In this document: positions 1-8,720 of the stretch, piece after piece
Position numbering within the stretch: the first letter of the stretch is position 1
Layout: the number at the start of each line of letters is the position of its first letter
Source of the DNA: Veillonella seminalis
GTDB lineage: Bacteria; Bacillota; Negativicutes; Veillonellales; Veillonellaceae
Reading direction: 5' to 3'
Assembly (NCBI RefSeq): GCF_003992065.1
Contig: NZ_RQUZ01000007.1
Span: forward strand, 1 to 64,000
DNA length: 64,000 nucleotides
Position numbers and translations under genes: made by a program
The notes under the pieces: model-generated
What the model was told of the DNA's origin: nothing
What the model saw: only the letters and a program-made list of their open reading frames with translations
The model's database searches: none

Positions 1-173
1 ATTTATTTGGTTGGTTTCAACGTTGTTGAAACCCGCACTCTGGCTATGTTCATTTCGTTAAAAATGATTACCTTACATTGTTCAGTTTTCAAAGATCTGC
101 TCGCTTAATCATCATTGCACTTCATGCATTTCAAATTTTCGATTCAGTCGCCGTCATCTCTGACGGTTTTTAT
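1..173 (-). other. Leader of a leftward rRNA operon (16S gene off-window)
   Basis: Read on the minus strand, this stretch follows a strong promoter and contains TCTTTGAAAACTGAACAATG (complement of about 76-95), a sequence typical of Firmicute rRNA leaders and spacers. It also holds two perfect hairpins: CCGTCA/TGACGG at 151-166, right at the expected transcript start, and GGTTTCAAC/GTTGAAACC at 13-33. There is no convincing ORF. I infer that a 16S rRNA gene begins just left of base 1; no mature rRNA sequence is visible here, so the identity is inference from promoter strength and leader motifs. Confidence 0.7.
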
Positions 174-202
174 ATTGTAGCATCTTTAGTTTTTTATGTC
201 AA
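174..202 (-). promoter_or_regulatory. rRNA operon promoter, proximal
   Basis: On the minus strand: -35 TTGACA (197-202), 17-base spacer, -10 TACAAT (174-179). This is a near-consensus vegetative promoter pointing left into the rRNA leader. Confidence 0.8.
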
Positions 203-294
203 CAACTTTTTTACAAGTTATTTACAAGTTTTAAACATTGATACCACTCACAACACGCTGCCGCGTTGTGTTATCGTCAACTGACGACTTGACT

Positions 295-324
295 ATTCTA
301 ACAAAAATTCGGCGAGGCCGTCAA
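295..324 (-). promoter_or_regulatory. rRNA operon promoter, distal
   Basis: On the minus strand: -35 TTGACG (319-324), 18-base spacer, -10 TAGAAT (295-300). It lies about 120 bases upstream of the proximal promoter, a tandem arrangement common for rRNA operons. A perfect dyad TCGTCA-AC-TGACGA (274-287) sits at its expected start site. Confidence 0.65.
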
Positions 325-400
325 CCCCTATTTTTAACTTTTTTTAGAAATTTGCGAGAAATTTATTTTGATGTATATTCGGCATATTTCTCTATTCACA

Positions 401-492
401 TTATATGCTCTTATATGCACTTATATATGGCATGAGTTATATATGCTTTATATGCTCATACACTCTACATACTCATATACTCTATGTATGCT
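401..492. repeat. AT-rich short-period repeat tract
   Basis: Degenerate repeats of TTATATGC (401, 411, and variants near 421, 437, 449) followed by ACTCATA / ACTCTA units to about 492. No ORF, and no stem clearly tied to a gene. It lies upstream of the rRNA promoters, between them and the terminator of the binding-protein gene. It could act as an AT-rich upstream activating region, or simply be a low-complexity spacer. Confidence 0.5.
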
Positions 493-534
493 ATCTCCCT
501 GCGAGGACAATATAAAGGCCCCCCCTGTGAATAC

Positions 535-572
535 AATATAAAAGGAGAGCCATGCCAAAGGACGGCTCTCCT
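535..572 (-). terminator. Terminator of the ABC importer operon
   Basis: Stem AGGAGAGCC (543-551) / GGCTCTCCT (564-572) with a 12-base loop. On the minus strand it is followed by TTTTATATTG. It sits 78 bases past the stop codon of the substrate-binding protein gene. Confidence 0.8.
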
Positions 573-649
573 CATAAATAACTACACCTGTACTTTCATC
601 AATATAGTCTTCATTGCTATATGTCAATTAATAGCTTAATAATGTAATC

Positions 650-1654
650 TTACTGAATCGTAATACCATGAATTTCTTCAGCTAAACGTTTCAACGCTTC
701 TACTGTACGAACACCCGGTGTAATTTCAGATAGTTTTACGCGAATAAAGTGATTGTTCTTAATCGCATTAATATCCTGTAACTGCGGATTGCTCTTTAAT
801 TTTTGGATTTTTGCTTGGAAGTCATCATCATTACGAATGGAAGTTCCGTAATCGGCGATAATGATATAATCTGGATTAGCTGCAATTACAGTTTCCCAAG
901 AACCTTTTGCCCAAGTCTTGTCGACCCCTAAACCACTCATAACATTGTCGGCACCGATAAGTTTAAGGATGTTAGTCGTATACCCTTCAAAAGCAGTAAA
1001 CGGTTGACCATCTTCCGAGTCATAGATAAATACGCGTTTGCGCGGTAAGTCTTTAATTTTACCTTGAACACCGGCTAACAAATCACGCTGTGATTTAACC
1101 CATGCTTCAGCTTTATCTTCTACGCCAAAGATTTTACCTAACATCAACATATCATTGAAGTTCGTTTCCAAATCAGCCTTAGTGGACAACATGGATTCAG
1201 GCACCCAAAGATTTACTTTTTGCGAGATTAGCTTTTCAGCCGGAATAGCTCGTTTGCTGAAGGAGTCAGGCCAACCGGTAGCAAAATCAGGTTTAGCTGC
1301 CATAAATACTTCATAGGCTGGCCACTTTTCTGCCAACACAGGCACTTTATCGTACTGTGCCTGTAATGGCGGATAGATTTCTTCCTCTTTAAAAGCAGTA
1401 CCTACCATCTTATTTTCCAAGCCTAATTGCAACATCATTTCTGTTGTAGCCTGAGACATAGATACGGCACGTTTCGGCGATTCGGTCACTTTAAAATCTG
1501 TTGTTACACCATCATAAGTGCCTTGCCAACTGATGGCTTTACCTGCTCCTGCTGCTGCATCACTTACTTTATCACTACCGCAACCGGCAATACCGAGCAC
1601 TCCTACTGCCACTGTCAATAAAGCTAACGCTTTCCACTTCTTTGTAAATTTCAC
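650..1654 (-). CDS. Lipoprotein substrate-binding protein of an iron/cobalamin-type ABC importer
   Basis: Outer-face binding protein of the Peripla_BP_2 (FecB/BtuF-like) family that hands its ligand to the FecCD-type permease encoded just upstream in the transcript. I start it at the GTG at 1654, because AAAGGAAG lies at the right distance before it. This gives 334 residues with a basic N-terminus, hydrophobic helix and lipobox IAGC (Cys25). An upstream in-frame ATG at 1690 has no comparable ribosome site. The mature part has the two-lobed helical binding-protein layout (PKRAVSMSQATTEMMLQLG early, APDYII-like NPDYIIIADYG late). The ligand cannot be read from sequence; ferric siderophore, haem or cobalamin are all possible. 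It is the last gene of a three-gene operon ending at the 535-572 terminator. Confidence 0.85.
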   Translation of the reverse strand: MKFTKKWKALALLTVAVGVLGIAGCGSDKVSDAAAGAGKAISWQGTYDGVTTDFKVTESPKRAVSMSQATTEMMLQLGLENKMVGTAFKEEEIYPPLQAQYDKVPVLAEKWPAYEVFMAAKPDFATGWPDSFSKRAIPAEKLISQKVNLWVPESMLSTKADLETNFNDMLMLGKIFGVEDKAEAWVKSQRDLLAGVQGKIKDLPRKRVFIYDSEDGQPFTAFEGYTTNILKLIGADNVMSGLGVDKTWAKGSWETVIAANPDYIIIADYGTSIRNDDDFQAKIQKLKSNPQLQDINAIKNNHFIRVKLSEITPGVRTVEALKRLAEEIHGITIQ

Positions 1655-1711
1655 AATTACACTTCCTTTCAAAAAACCAATAAAAAACAATGAACATGCA
1701 ACGCATGCTGA

Positions 1712-2467
1712 TTAATAATATAGATACAATATGCCGTCATGATGCTCACTATGGAACGGAACCTCAAACACCGATGACAACTGATCGACTTGCATCACCT
1801 TTGCCGGCTCACCGTAGTCCACAACCCGCCCGTTTTGCATGAGAATTACATAATCACAATAACGAGCCACTAAGTTTAAATCATGCAGCACTACAACTGT
1901 AGTCCCCTCAAATTGTTTTAAAATCTCCATAAGAGCAATTTTATATTTCATATCCAAATGATTGGTCGGCTCATCCAGCAATAATACTTCCGGTTGCTGT
2001 ACCAATGCTTTGGCAATAAATACGCGTTGCCGTTCACCACCTGACAGATCACTTAAGCTAGTCTCCGCATAATGCGCGATACCTATTTGTTTCATCACAT
2101 CGGCCACCATTTGATGGTCGGTGGTATTATAATTGCCGAATTGCGGTTTATACGGATAGCGCCCCATTAACACCAAATCTTTTACTAAAAAATCCTCCAC
2201 CATGTTGCTTCGCAATTGCGACAACATGGCCACTTTTTGCGCATAGGCCCGCGCCGAATACTCTTCAATATACTTATCATCTAATCGAATAATCCCATGT
2301 GAAGGTTTTAAGCGTCCCAAATGAGCCAACAAAGTGGACTTGCCGCAACCGTTTGGACCGATGATACCTATAATTTTATTTTTGGGCAACATTAAGGAAA
2401 TATGTTGCAACGTATCAGTCGTGCCATAACGAAATGATAAGTCTGAAATTGTAAAACTAGTTTTCAT
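1712..2467 (-). CDS. ABC importer ATPase, FecE/BtuD-like
   Basis: ATP-binding subunit (251 residues) powering the importer formed with the neighbouring permease. Visible motifs in order: Walker A GPNGCGKST (37-45), signature LSGGERQ (141-147), Walker B VLLLDEP (161-167), followed by the D-loop and a switch histidine in VVVLHDLN. The length is usual for the FepC/FecE family. Its start overlaps the end of the permease gene by 11 bases, so the two are probably translationally coupled. Acts at the cytoplasmic face of the inner membrane. Confidence 0.9.
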   Translation of the reverse strand: MKTSFTISDLSFRYGTTDTLQHISLMLPKNKIIGIIGPNGCGKSTLLAHLGRLKPSHGIIRLDDKYIEEYSARAYAQKVAMLSQLRSNMVEDFLVKDLVLMGRYPYKPQFGNYNTTDHQMVADVMKQIGIAHYAETSLSDLSGGERQRVFIAKALVQQPEVLLLDEPTNHLDMKYKIALMEILKQFEGTTVVVLHDLNLVARYCDYVILMQNGRVVDYGEPAKVMQVDQLSSVFEVPFHSEHHDGILYLYY

Positions 2468-3524
2468 ATCGATACCGTTTCATAATAATCCAAATAAATA
2501 TAGGCGCCCCCAATAATGACGTTAAGACACCAATCGGAATTTCCTCCGGACTGTACAATGCCCGTGAAAACACATCAGCCCAAATCATTACAATCCCACC
2601 TATCAGGGTAGAACAGATGATGGTATGCCCATGTTTAGGGCCACCCATAATTCGAGCTAAATGTGGAATAATAAGCCCCACAAAACCTACTATGCCTACT
2701 TTGGCAACCAAGGTAGCAATGACAAAAGATGAACTTAACACAATGCCAAGCTGAATCTTTTTAATAGACAACCCCATTTGACTCGCTTCATTATTCCCCA
2801 ACAATAAAATATCCAAATCATGGCGGAAAATAAAAATAGCCACTAAATACAATCCAACTACAACGGTCGAAAATGGCAAATCATTCCACTGAATACCGGC
2901 AAAACTGCCGAGCATCCAAAACATAGCGCTACGCACCTGTGCTTCATGCTTGGCACCGTAAATAATAATCATGGTTAAGGCGGAAAAAATACCGCTCATC
3001 CCCATACCGATTAAAATCAACTTAATAGGACTATTGCTTTTACCGACACAAATGAGCACCATTACAATTGATAAAGCAGCCCCGAAAAAAGCAAACAGGG
3101 GCACATTAAAACTGCCCAAAAAAGCCAAACCACCGGTAATAATCGCAAACACGGCGCCGGCACTGGCACCGGATGAAACACCAAGTACATACGGATCGGC
3201 TAATGCATTACGAGTTACTGTCTGCATCAATAAACCAACTAAAGCTAAACCGATACCCGTTATTATGGAATAAATCAAACGAGGTGCTCTGATCTCCCAT
3301 AACATGGTATTCGTCATGTCAGAGATAACAACACCGGAAGCTTGAGCTGCGTGCAAACTATCACCGGAAACCAAGCCAAATTGATTTAGTACAGTCAACA
3401 TATTTTGCCAAATGCTTGCAAGAACCGTTTGTAAAGGAATATATATAGCACCAAACTGAAATGCCAAAATAAATGACACAATAAGAAGTATCGCCAAAAG
3501 CCCTACTTTAACTAAAAATTTCAT
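2457..3524 (-). CDS. ABC importer permease, FecCD/BtuC family
   Basis: Integral membrane subunit with about ten predicted helices and the conserved FecCD signatures (region RAPRLI, then VTRNALADPYVLGVSSGASAG split over residues roughly 85-130, and GFVGLIIPHLAR near the C-terminus, which contacts the ATPase). I choose the ATG at 3524 (355 residues) because AAAAGG lies just upstream; the longer reading from 3569 adds 15 residues without a ribosome site. It is the first gene of the operon permease-ATPase-binding protein. Its substrate is the same uncertain iron-chelate or corrinoid as the binding protein. Confidence 0.9.
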   Translation of the reverse strand: MKFLVKVGLLAILLIVSFILAFQFGAIYIPLQTVLASIWQNMLTVLNQFGLVSGDSLHAAQASGVVISDMTNTMLWEIRAPRLIYSIITGIGLALVGLLMQTVTRNALADPYVLGVSSGASAGAVFAIITGGLAFLGSFNVPLFAFFGAALSIVMVLICVGKSNSPIKLILIGMGMSGIFSALTMIIIYGAKHEAQVRSAMFWMLGSFAGIQWNDLPFSTVVVGLYLVAIFIFRHDLDILLLGNNEASQMGLSIKKIQLGIVLSSSFVIATLVAKVGIVGFVGLIIPHLARIMGGPKHGHTIICSTLIGGIVMIWADVFSRALYSPEEIPIGVLTSLLGAPIFIWIIMKRYRYEN

Positions 3525-3585
3525 TGCGATGACCTTTTTATATAAAATTAGAAAATAAATATGCATCAAATTAATTTTTTTAGAT

Positions 3586-3605
3586 ATTATACCTAATTTG
3601 ATAAT
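3586..3605 (-). promoter_or_regulatory. Possible promoter with Fur-like half-site for the ABC importer
   Basis: A perfect -10 TATAAT (complement of 3586-3591) lies about 62 bases before the permease start. No good -35 is visible. A TGATAAT half-site (3599-3605) sits in the spacer region, as in Fur boxes, but the partner half is not recognisable. Iron control is therefore only a suggestion. Confidence 0.35.
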
Positions 3606-3652
3606 AACAAAACATACTCAAGTTAACAAATAACCAAATGGAATATGTATGC

Positions 3653-3712
3653 ATAAAAAAAGAGACGTTAATTATTTTATAGCAATTAAAGCCATATACC
3701 ATTAACGTCTCT
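3653..3712 (-). terminator. Terminator of the small secreted protein gene
   Basis: Perfect 12-base stem AGAGACGTTAAT (3661-3672) / ATTAACGTCTCT (3701-3712), followed on the minus strand by a run of eight T. The 28-base loop is long. It lies 14 bases past the stop codon of the gene at 3726. Confidence 0.85.
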
Positions 3713-3725
3713 GGTGTTCCATATA

Positions 3726-4115
3726 TTATTTATTTTCCCACAGCAAATGGTACAATTCTTCACCCATACTGTCAGGCGGAATCGAATCTACGGAAGTGTC
3801 AAAATAATATTCATCTTCAGCATACGGTGTTCCGTCAGAATAAAACGGTTTCACATCCAATGTTTGTATGGTGAAATTATTTCGATTCAAACGAACGCGT
3901 TCTAAGTAATACTCGCCATTCGGATTATTTACGCGAATCCATACCACTGCTTCTTTGTCATCTTTGACCACCGAGCTGTTATCTACAGAGTATTGCTCCC
4001 CATCATAGCTTTCCCCCAAATAATACCAGTCCGCTGCATTTACCTCAAATATGCCACCGAAATTTAATGCCCCTAACACACCTAATGCAAAAATTGCACT
4101 CTTCCAAAGTTTCAT
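3726..4115 (-). CDS. Small secreted protein, adhesin-E-like
   Basis: 129 residues from the ATG at 4115, which has AAGGGGTGGAG just upstream; an earlier in-frame start lacks one. Residues 1-27 form a classical signal peptide ending near NAADW, so the product should be exported. The mature part opens with WYYLGESYDGEQYSVD, then a VVWIRV strand and a C-terminal segment with IPPDSMGEEL. This pattern resembles the surface-adhesin protein E domain (one short beta-rich domain of about 100 residues). The resemblance is from memory and moderate. Monocistronic, with its own terminator. Function unknown; an envelope or periplasmic role is inferred only from the signal peptide. Confidence 0.6.
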   Translation of the reverse strand: MKLWKSAIFALGVLGALNFGGIFEVNAADWYYLGESYDGEQYSVDNSSVVKDDKEAVVWIRVNNPNGEYYLERVRLNRNNFTIQTLDVKPFYSDGTPYAEDEYYFDTSVDSIPPDSMGEELYHLLWENK

Positions 4116-4261
4116 ACACTCCACCCCTTTTTTCAAAAAACTATACACTAACAAAGAACCAAAATTATTCTCTACTCAATATAATATAGTAAAAAATCAA
4201 CTCTATCAACTATTTTTATAAATTTTATCTTAAAAAGTGATCGCACATAATGTGTAGTTAT

Positions 4262-4316
4262 AAAAAAAGAAGCCATAACTGCTATAAAGCTTAATGCTTT
4301 ATATAGTTACAGCCTC
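4262..4316 (-). terminator. Terminator of the 69-residue protein gene
   Basis: Long imperfect stem of about 20 base pairs (roughly 4269-4290 with 4296-4316; GCTATAAAGC pairs with GCTTTATAT) followed by seven T on the minus strand. Lies about 50 bases past the gene at 4369. Confidence 0.8.
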
Positions 4317-4368
4317 TTAATCCTGCTAATTGTTATGTTTCTTAATAGTCAGCAATTATTTACCACTA

Positions 4369-4578
4369 TTATTTCTTTAAACCTAATTCTTCTTCCTGTA
4401 CATTCATTCGTTTAATTTCTTTTTTCAAAAGTTTGTCGTAAACAACATTACCGGTATCAACTTTTACAGCTTCTTCTTCCGGCTGTTTTTCACCCAAATT
4501 CAAAGAATCTTTAATATCGTTTAAACGTTCAGTTTTCTTTTCTAATAAATGTTCTTCTACTTTTTTAATTTCAGACAT
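4369..4578 (-). CDS. Small charged hypothetical protein
   Basis: 69 residues from the ATG at 4578, preceded by GGGGGGCG seven bases upstream. I do not recognise a family. The composition is very rich in Lys, Glu and Asp, with no Cys, no hydrophobic segment and no signal, so it should be a soluble cytoplasmic protein. Heptad-like spacing (VEEHLLEKKTERLNDIKDSL) suggests helices or a short coiled coil. A good ribosome site and a dedicated terminator argue that it is really expressed. Confidence 0.55.
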   Translation of the reverse strand: MSEIKKVEEHLLEKKTERLNDIKDSLNLGEKQPEEEAVKVDTGNVVYDKLLKKEIKRMNVQEEELGLKK

Positions 4579-4680
4579 AAGAACGCCCCCCCATTTCATT
4601 AATAAAAAAGTATACTCGCTACCATAATAATAGCAACTTCTTCTATTTTTTTCAATATAAAAAATGTTATTTATTATCTC

Positions 4681-5946
4681 TTATGAATTAGATTTTTCAT
4701 AACCCAATTGAATCAATGTCAATGTCATTTCATAAGATTTGTAAAATGAGTTTATTGGCAAAAATTCAAACCTAGAATGAAAATTATGAGCACCGGTGAA
4801 ATAATTAGGCGTCAATATACCTTTTGTCGAAATAAAAGATCCATCTGTACCACCGCGCATAGCAATAGTTTTAGGTGTAATCCCTAAACGCGCCATAGCT
4901 TCATACACCTAATCGATTGCTTTTTTATTTTCATCCGTAATCGCCTCCGCTATATTGCCGTAAACATCACTTATTTCACAAGAAACCGTTGCTCGAGGAT
5001 ATTGCTGTTGAAGTTTTGCCGTATTTTTTCGATCAACTCTTTTTTTGCTTCGTATTTTACCTTATCATGGTCTCTGATATTCAGGGTCACAATGGCTGTT
5101 GATTGATTGGATTGAACACCTTTGCACCAAATATAACCTTCTTTGCCTTCAGTACATTCCGGAGTTTCCTCTCTATTAAACATATTAATAAAATCCACTG
5201 CCAGCAATGTGGGATTAACCAAAACACCTTTAGCACTCATAGGGTGGGCACTCACTCCATGAATTGTTACCGTAGCGGTTCCGGCATTAAATGTTTCATA
5301 CACAATTTCTCCCAATTCACACGAATCAATCGTATAAGCAAAATCAACCGGAAACTTTTTGTAGTCTATATTTTTGGCACCAATTAATCCCACTTCTTCA
5401 TCGGGCACAAATGCCACATATATATCACCATGATAGCGTGAAGGCTCTTTTATTAATGTATTCAAAGCAGTCATTATATTAGCAATAGCTGATTTATTAT
5501 CTGCCCCCAAAACACTGGTTCCATCAGAAACAATGATATCCTGTCCTTCATACCGGGGCAATTCCGGATGTTCCGTCCGCTTCATTATAATACCGAGTGC
5601 TTCATTCAGGATAATGTCCCCACCATCATAATTACGTATAATTTGCGGATGCACTTCAGGTGATAAGCTCACATCCACCGTATCTACGTGTGCACAAAAA
5701 CCGATTACCGGCACAGTCCCGCAAAACCATCAGGTAAATGAGCAGGCAAGCGTCCCGTGAGGACTGCTTTGCTACTGACATGTAAGTCCGTTAAGCCAAG
5801 CTCTTCACACTCTTCACGCAATAAATGAATCATATCCCATTGTGATTCTGTACTAGGTATTTGCTTACCGCCATTACCTTTACTTTGCGAAGGCACCTGA
5901 GCATATTTAAAAAACGTTCCACCAATTCATTTCTTTTTTCTGACAT
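4681..5946 (-). pseudogene. pepT: Peptidase T (tripeptide aminopeptidase), multiply broken
   Basis: The remains of an M20B zinc aminopeptidase gene. The start is ATG at 5946 after an excellent AAGGAGGT. Reading through the lesions gives the PepT order: N-terminal segment with PSTESQW, then PVIGFCAHVDT (metal ligand His and catalytic Asp), GADNKSA, VPDEEVG, VSAHPMSAKG and, near the C-terminus, RGGTDGS and GAHNFHS. Three single-base losses shift the frame: near 5905-5912 (run of A after TTTTTT), near 5715-5722 (GCGGGACTG) and in the A6 run at 5024-5029. An in-frame TAG at 4909-4911 interrupts the last quarter. All catalytic motifs survive in pieces, so the decay looks recent. No active enzyme is expected. 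Confidence 0.9.
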
Positions 5947-6094
5947 GAAATACCTCCTTAAAATATTTATCCCGAAGATACATAGTCAACCGTAAATTTC
6001 TTTTAGGATTTAAGTCATCAGTATATTAGTACTATACTATCAACCCGCCCAAATAGTGTCAACTGCATTACACATTTATCTTCTCTTACACAAC

Positions 6095-6142
6095 AAAAAC
6101 CGCAACTATCAGTGATATAAATATCATCTAATGTTGCGGTTT
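6095..6142 (-). terminator. Terminator of the MFS transporter gene
   Basis: Stem AAACCGCAAC (6097-6106) / GTTGCGGTTT (6133-6142), followed by T5 on the minus strand, 23 bases after the MFS stop codon. Confidence 0.85.
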
Positions 6143-6164
6143 ATTGATTTTGACTATTATAATT

Positions 6165-7435
6165 TTACGCCACGCGTTGATAGAAACGTTTCACATAGAA
6201 GTGATAAATAAACAATCCTATCAAAGCAATAGCTGCATTAAGTTGATACATCAGTTCAAAGCCAACCCAGCCTATGACTAAACTCAAAATAGCGGAGCCC
6301 AAACCTACGCCGATATCCAACGATAAAAAGTACGTTGCATTGGCTGCACCGGCACGTTCAGCGGCAGCAGCTTGCACGCCCAATGTCTGAAACGCCGGAC
6401 TGATAGCACCGTAACCCAAGCCGATAATCGGAGCCGACGCAATAATCCACCAAGGCGTCGTGGCAAAGCTCAAAATGATGATACCGATGCCATAGAGAAT
6501 AAATCCCGGATAAATTAATATATTCGCCCCTAAATGATCAAAAGCATGACCTACCCATGGTCGGGTTACCACTATGGTCAAAGCAAACAAGACGAAGAAT
6601 ATGCTGGCCATTGTGCCCTCGCCCATATTAGTCATCATAATCGGTACAAAGACCAATACACCGGAATAGGTAAAACTGATAAAAACACCGATAACAGCCC
6701 ATGGCAAGGTAGTACGTTCAAAGAAACGATCAAAATTCCATGGTCGCTTTTTAGCCAATTGCGGCAACGCCAAGGAATCGTCTAACTGTTTGCGATTTGC
6801 CACATAAAAACTTAATAAGGCACAAAGACTTAAAAAGATAAAATAACCGTTCTTATCCCATAAATCAAGAATCGTCAGGCCGAGGAACGGCCCGATAACC
6901 ATGGCCACATTCACGAATACCGAAAAATATCCGATGCCCTCCCCTTTACGATGTTTTGGCAATACCAAAACGGCCACGGCTGCCACGGCCGTTGTACCGA
7001 TAGCAAAAATCATGCCGTGAAGCAAACGTAAAAAGAATATGAGATCCATGGACGTAGTAAAATTAAACGCAATCATGATCAGCAAAAAATACCCGTCGTA
7101 GAAAATAATACTTTGCGCTTATCAAAGCCATCAATAATTTCACCGGCGAACGGACGGCAAAGAATTGTACCGATTTGAAAGTATGTCATAGCCATACCAG
7201 CCTGAAAGGCCGTACCACCATATACACCGGTAATAATCAAAGGCAATCCGGCAATTAATATATACTGACTCATATAAAACAGACAGCTGCTCAAACCGCA
7301 GCCCAGAAATTCGGCGGACCAAATTTTACCTTGTTCAGGTTCTGCCACTTCATTAGCCCCTATTGTATGGTCGTCATTATATTCCCCATCATTACCCCTA
7401 CGGTATGCATCATCTTTTTGCTCGTCGTATACCAT
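6165..7435 (-). pseudogene. MFS transporter with one frameshift
   Basis: A major facilitator superfamily permease of about 420 residues when the frame is repaired. It starts at ATG 7435 with AAAGGAG seven bases before it. The first open part has a hydrophilic N-terminus of about 45 residues, then helices 1-2 and the MFS loop signature region GFDKRKVLF; the second part carries the remaining helices. The two are separated by a single-base loss in a T6 run (complement of 7084-7089): one more T would restore GIFLLIMI. Substrate unknown; the family layout resembles drug or metabolite exporters. The single lesion in a homopolymer could be a true null mutation, a phase-variable tract or a sequencing error. 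Confidence 0.8.
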
Positions 7436-7519
7436 AGACGACTCCTTTCTCTTTTTATTAAATCCTACACCAGCCAACATTAATTATTATTGACTCTGAA
7501 AACTTCAATATATATTACC

Positions 7520-7536
7520 GTGATTCTTTATATCAC
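7520..7536. promoter_or_regulatory. Dyad upstream of the MFS gene
   Basis: GTGAT-7 bases-ATCAC, 85 bases upstream of the MFS start. It could be an operator for a dimeric repressor. No regulator gene is adjacent. The rest of the 7436-7680 gap holds no ORF with a ribosome site. Confidence 0.25.
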
Positions 7537-7680
7537 AACATTTTGTACCATTACTCTTATAATATCTTATTATCCGTTGGATCAATCCCATCACATGAAT
7601 GAAATGAAAGATATATCGATTAATAGGTTAAATACAAACAATCTAAAAGTACAATATAAAACATACAATATAAAAACCAC

Positions 7681-7714
7681 AAAGAAAACACAGTAGCCTC
7701 GAAAGACTACTGTG
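7681..7714 (-). terminator. Terminator of the ruvC-to-secF run
   Basis: Stem CACAGTAG (7689-7696) / CTACTGTG (7707-7714) with a 10-base loop, followed on the minus strand by TTTTCTTT. It is about 100 bases beyond secF. The intervening 7718-7817 has no other recognisable element. Confidence 0.7.
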
Positions 7715-7817
7715 CTTTTAAACTGCGTATTTAATTATACTACTATTCGAACGTTACTGCCATAGTAATTATTCAAAGCACAACTACTTTGACAATACAT
7801 TTAGCAGCAGCTCTTAA

Positions 7818-8720
7818 TTAAGCCTTAGCTGTTGCGTTACGAATATCTTTCTTATTGCGACATTTCCAAATAGCCCATAAAGAGGTAGCTACGCAAATGG
7901 AAGAGTATGCACCGCTTACGAAACCGACGATCATGCAAAGAGCAAAGTTTTTAGTCGTATCGCCACCGAAGAAGTACAAAGAACAACAAGCAAACAATAC
8001 GGTTGTCAATGTATAGCAACTGCGATGAATACTTTGCGCAATACTTGCATTCGCCAAATCGGCAAATGTATCGGAACGTTTATGAGTATGCGTGTTTTCA
8101 CGAATACGGTCAAAGATAACTACCGATTCATTCATGGAGTAACCGATAACCGTCAAAATAGCGGCCAAGAAGGACGCATCAATTTCCAACTGGAAGAAGG
8201 AAAATACGCCAAGTACCATAATCAAATCATGGAAAATAGCAGCTAAGGAAGAGAAAGCGATTCGATATTCAAAGCGGAAAGAAATGTACGCTGCCAAAAC
8301 AACGAACGCAATGGCCAAGTTAATAAGCGCATGTTCCGTAACTTCAGAGCCGATAACAGCCCCTACGGATTCCACACGTTTAACTTCATTATGGCCTACA
8401 TTTTTATTTAAGCTTTCCACAATGGCTGCGCTTTCATTAGCATCGAGATTACGGGTACGAATAATAACATCCTTGCCGGACGTTTCGTTACTTTCCCCGG
8501 ATAACTGAATGATGGCATTTTCCAAGTTGAACTGTTTCAAATCTTCACGTACTTGAGCTACCTGTACAGGTTGATCAAACATAACTTCTACGATTGTACC
8601 GCCGGTATAGTCGATACCGAAGTTAAAGCCACGCACAAAAATAGATACAAGACTGGCAATTACCAAGATAGAAGACAAAGTGAACCACCAACGATGGTGT
8701 TTAATAACGTCAAAACGCAT
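7818..8720 (-). CDS. secF: Protein translocase subunit SecF
   Basis: 300 residues. SecF works with SecD as a proton-driven accessory that completes export of proteins emerging from SecYEG. Visible: N-terminal helix, the conserved FNFGIDYTGGT segment at about residues 32-42, a soluble periplasmic domain, then a cluster of five helices (region SVGAVIGSEV onward) with the RND-like intramembrane motifs. Length is normal. Its ATG shares one base with the secD stop (TAATG), so the two are translationally coupled. Confidence 0.96.
   Translation of the reverse strand: MRFDVIKHHRWWFTLSSILVIASLVSIFVRGFNFGIDYTGGTIVEVMFDQPVQVAQVREDLKQFNLENAIIQLSGESNETSGKDVIIRTRNLDANESAAIVESLNKNVGHNEVKRVESVGAVIGSEVTEHALINLAIAFVVLAAYISFRFEYRIAFSSLAAIFHDLIMVLGVFSFFQLEIDASFLAAILTVIGYSMNESVVIFDRIRENTHTHKRSDTFADLANASIAQSIHRSCYTLTTVLFACCSLYFFGGDTTKNFALCMIVGFVSGAYSSICVATSLWAIWKCRNKKDIRNATAKA

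Noticed and set aside
78-435. Two overlapping plus-strand ORFs in the rRNA promoter region
   Set aside because: They lie across two strong promoters and a leader on the other strand and have no ribosome site.
401-492. CRISPR-like array
   Set aside because: The repeats are 8-10 bases, AT-rich, without unique spacers of constant length, and no cas gene is present.
4681-7435. Sequencing error as the only reason for the frameshifts in pepT and the MFS gene
   Set aside because: Only partly rejected: the pepT TAG codon is not an indel, and about 65 other genes in the window are intact, so general low quality is unlikely. For the MFS T6 tract it remains possible.
7490-7696. Plus-strand ORF of 68 codons ending inside the secF terminator
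   Set aside because: It starts with TTG, has no ribosome site and low-complexity composition (Ile/Thr/Lys/Asn), and its end falls in a terminator stem.
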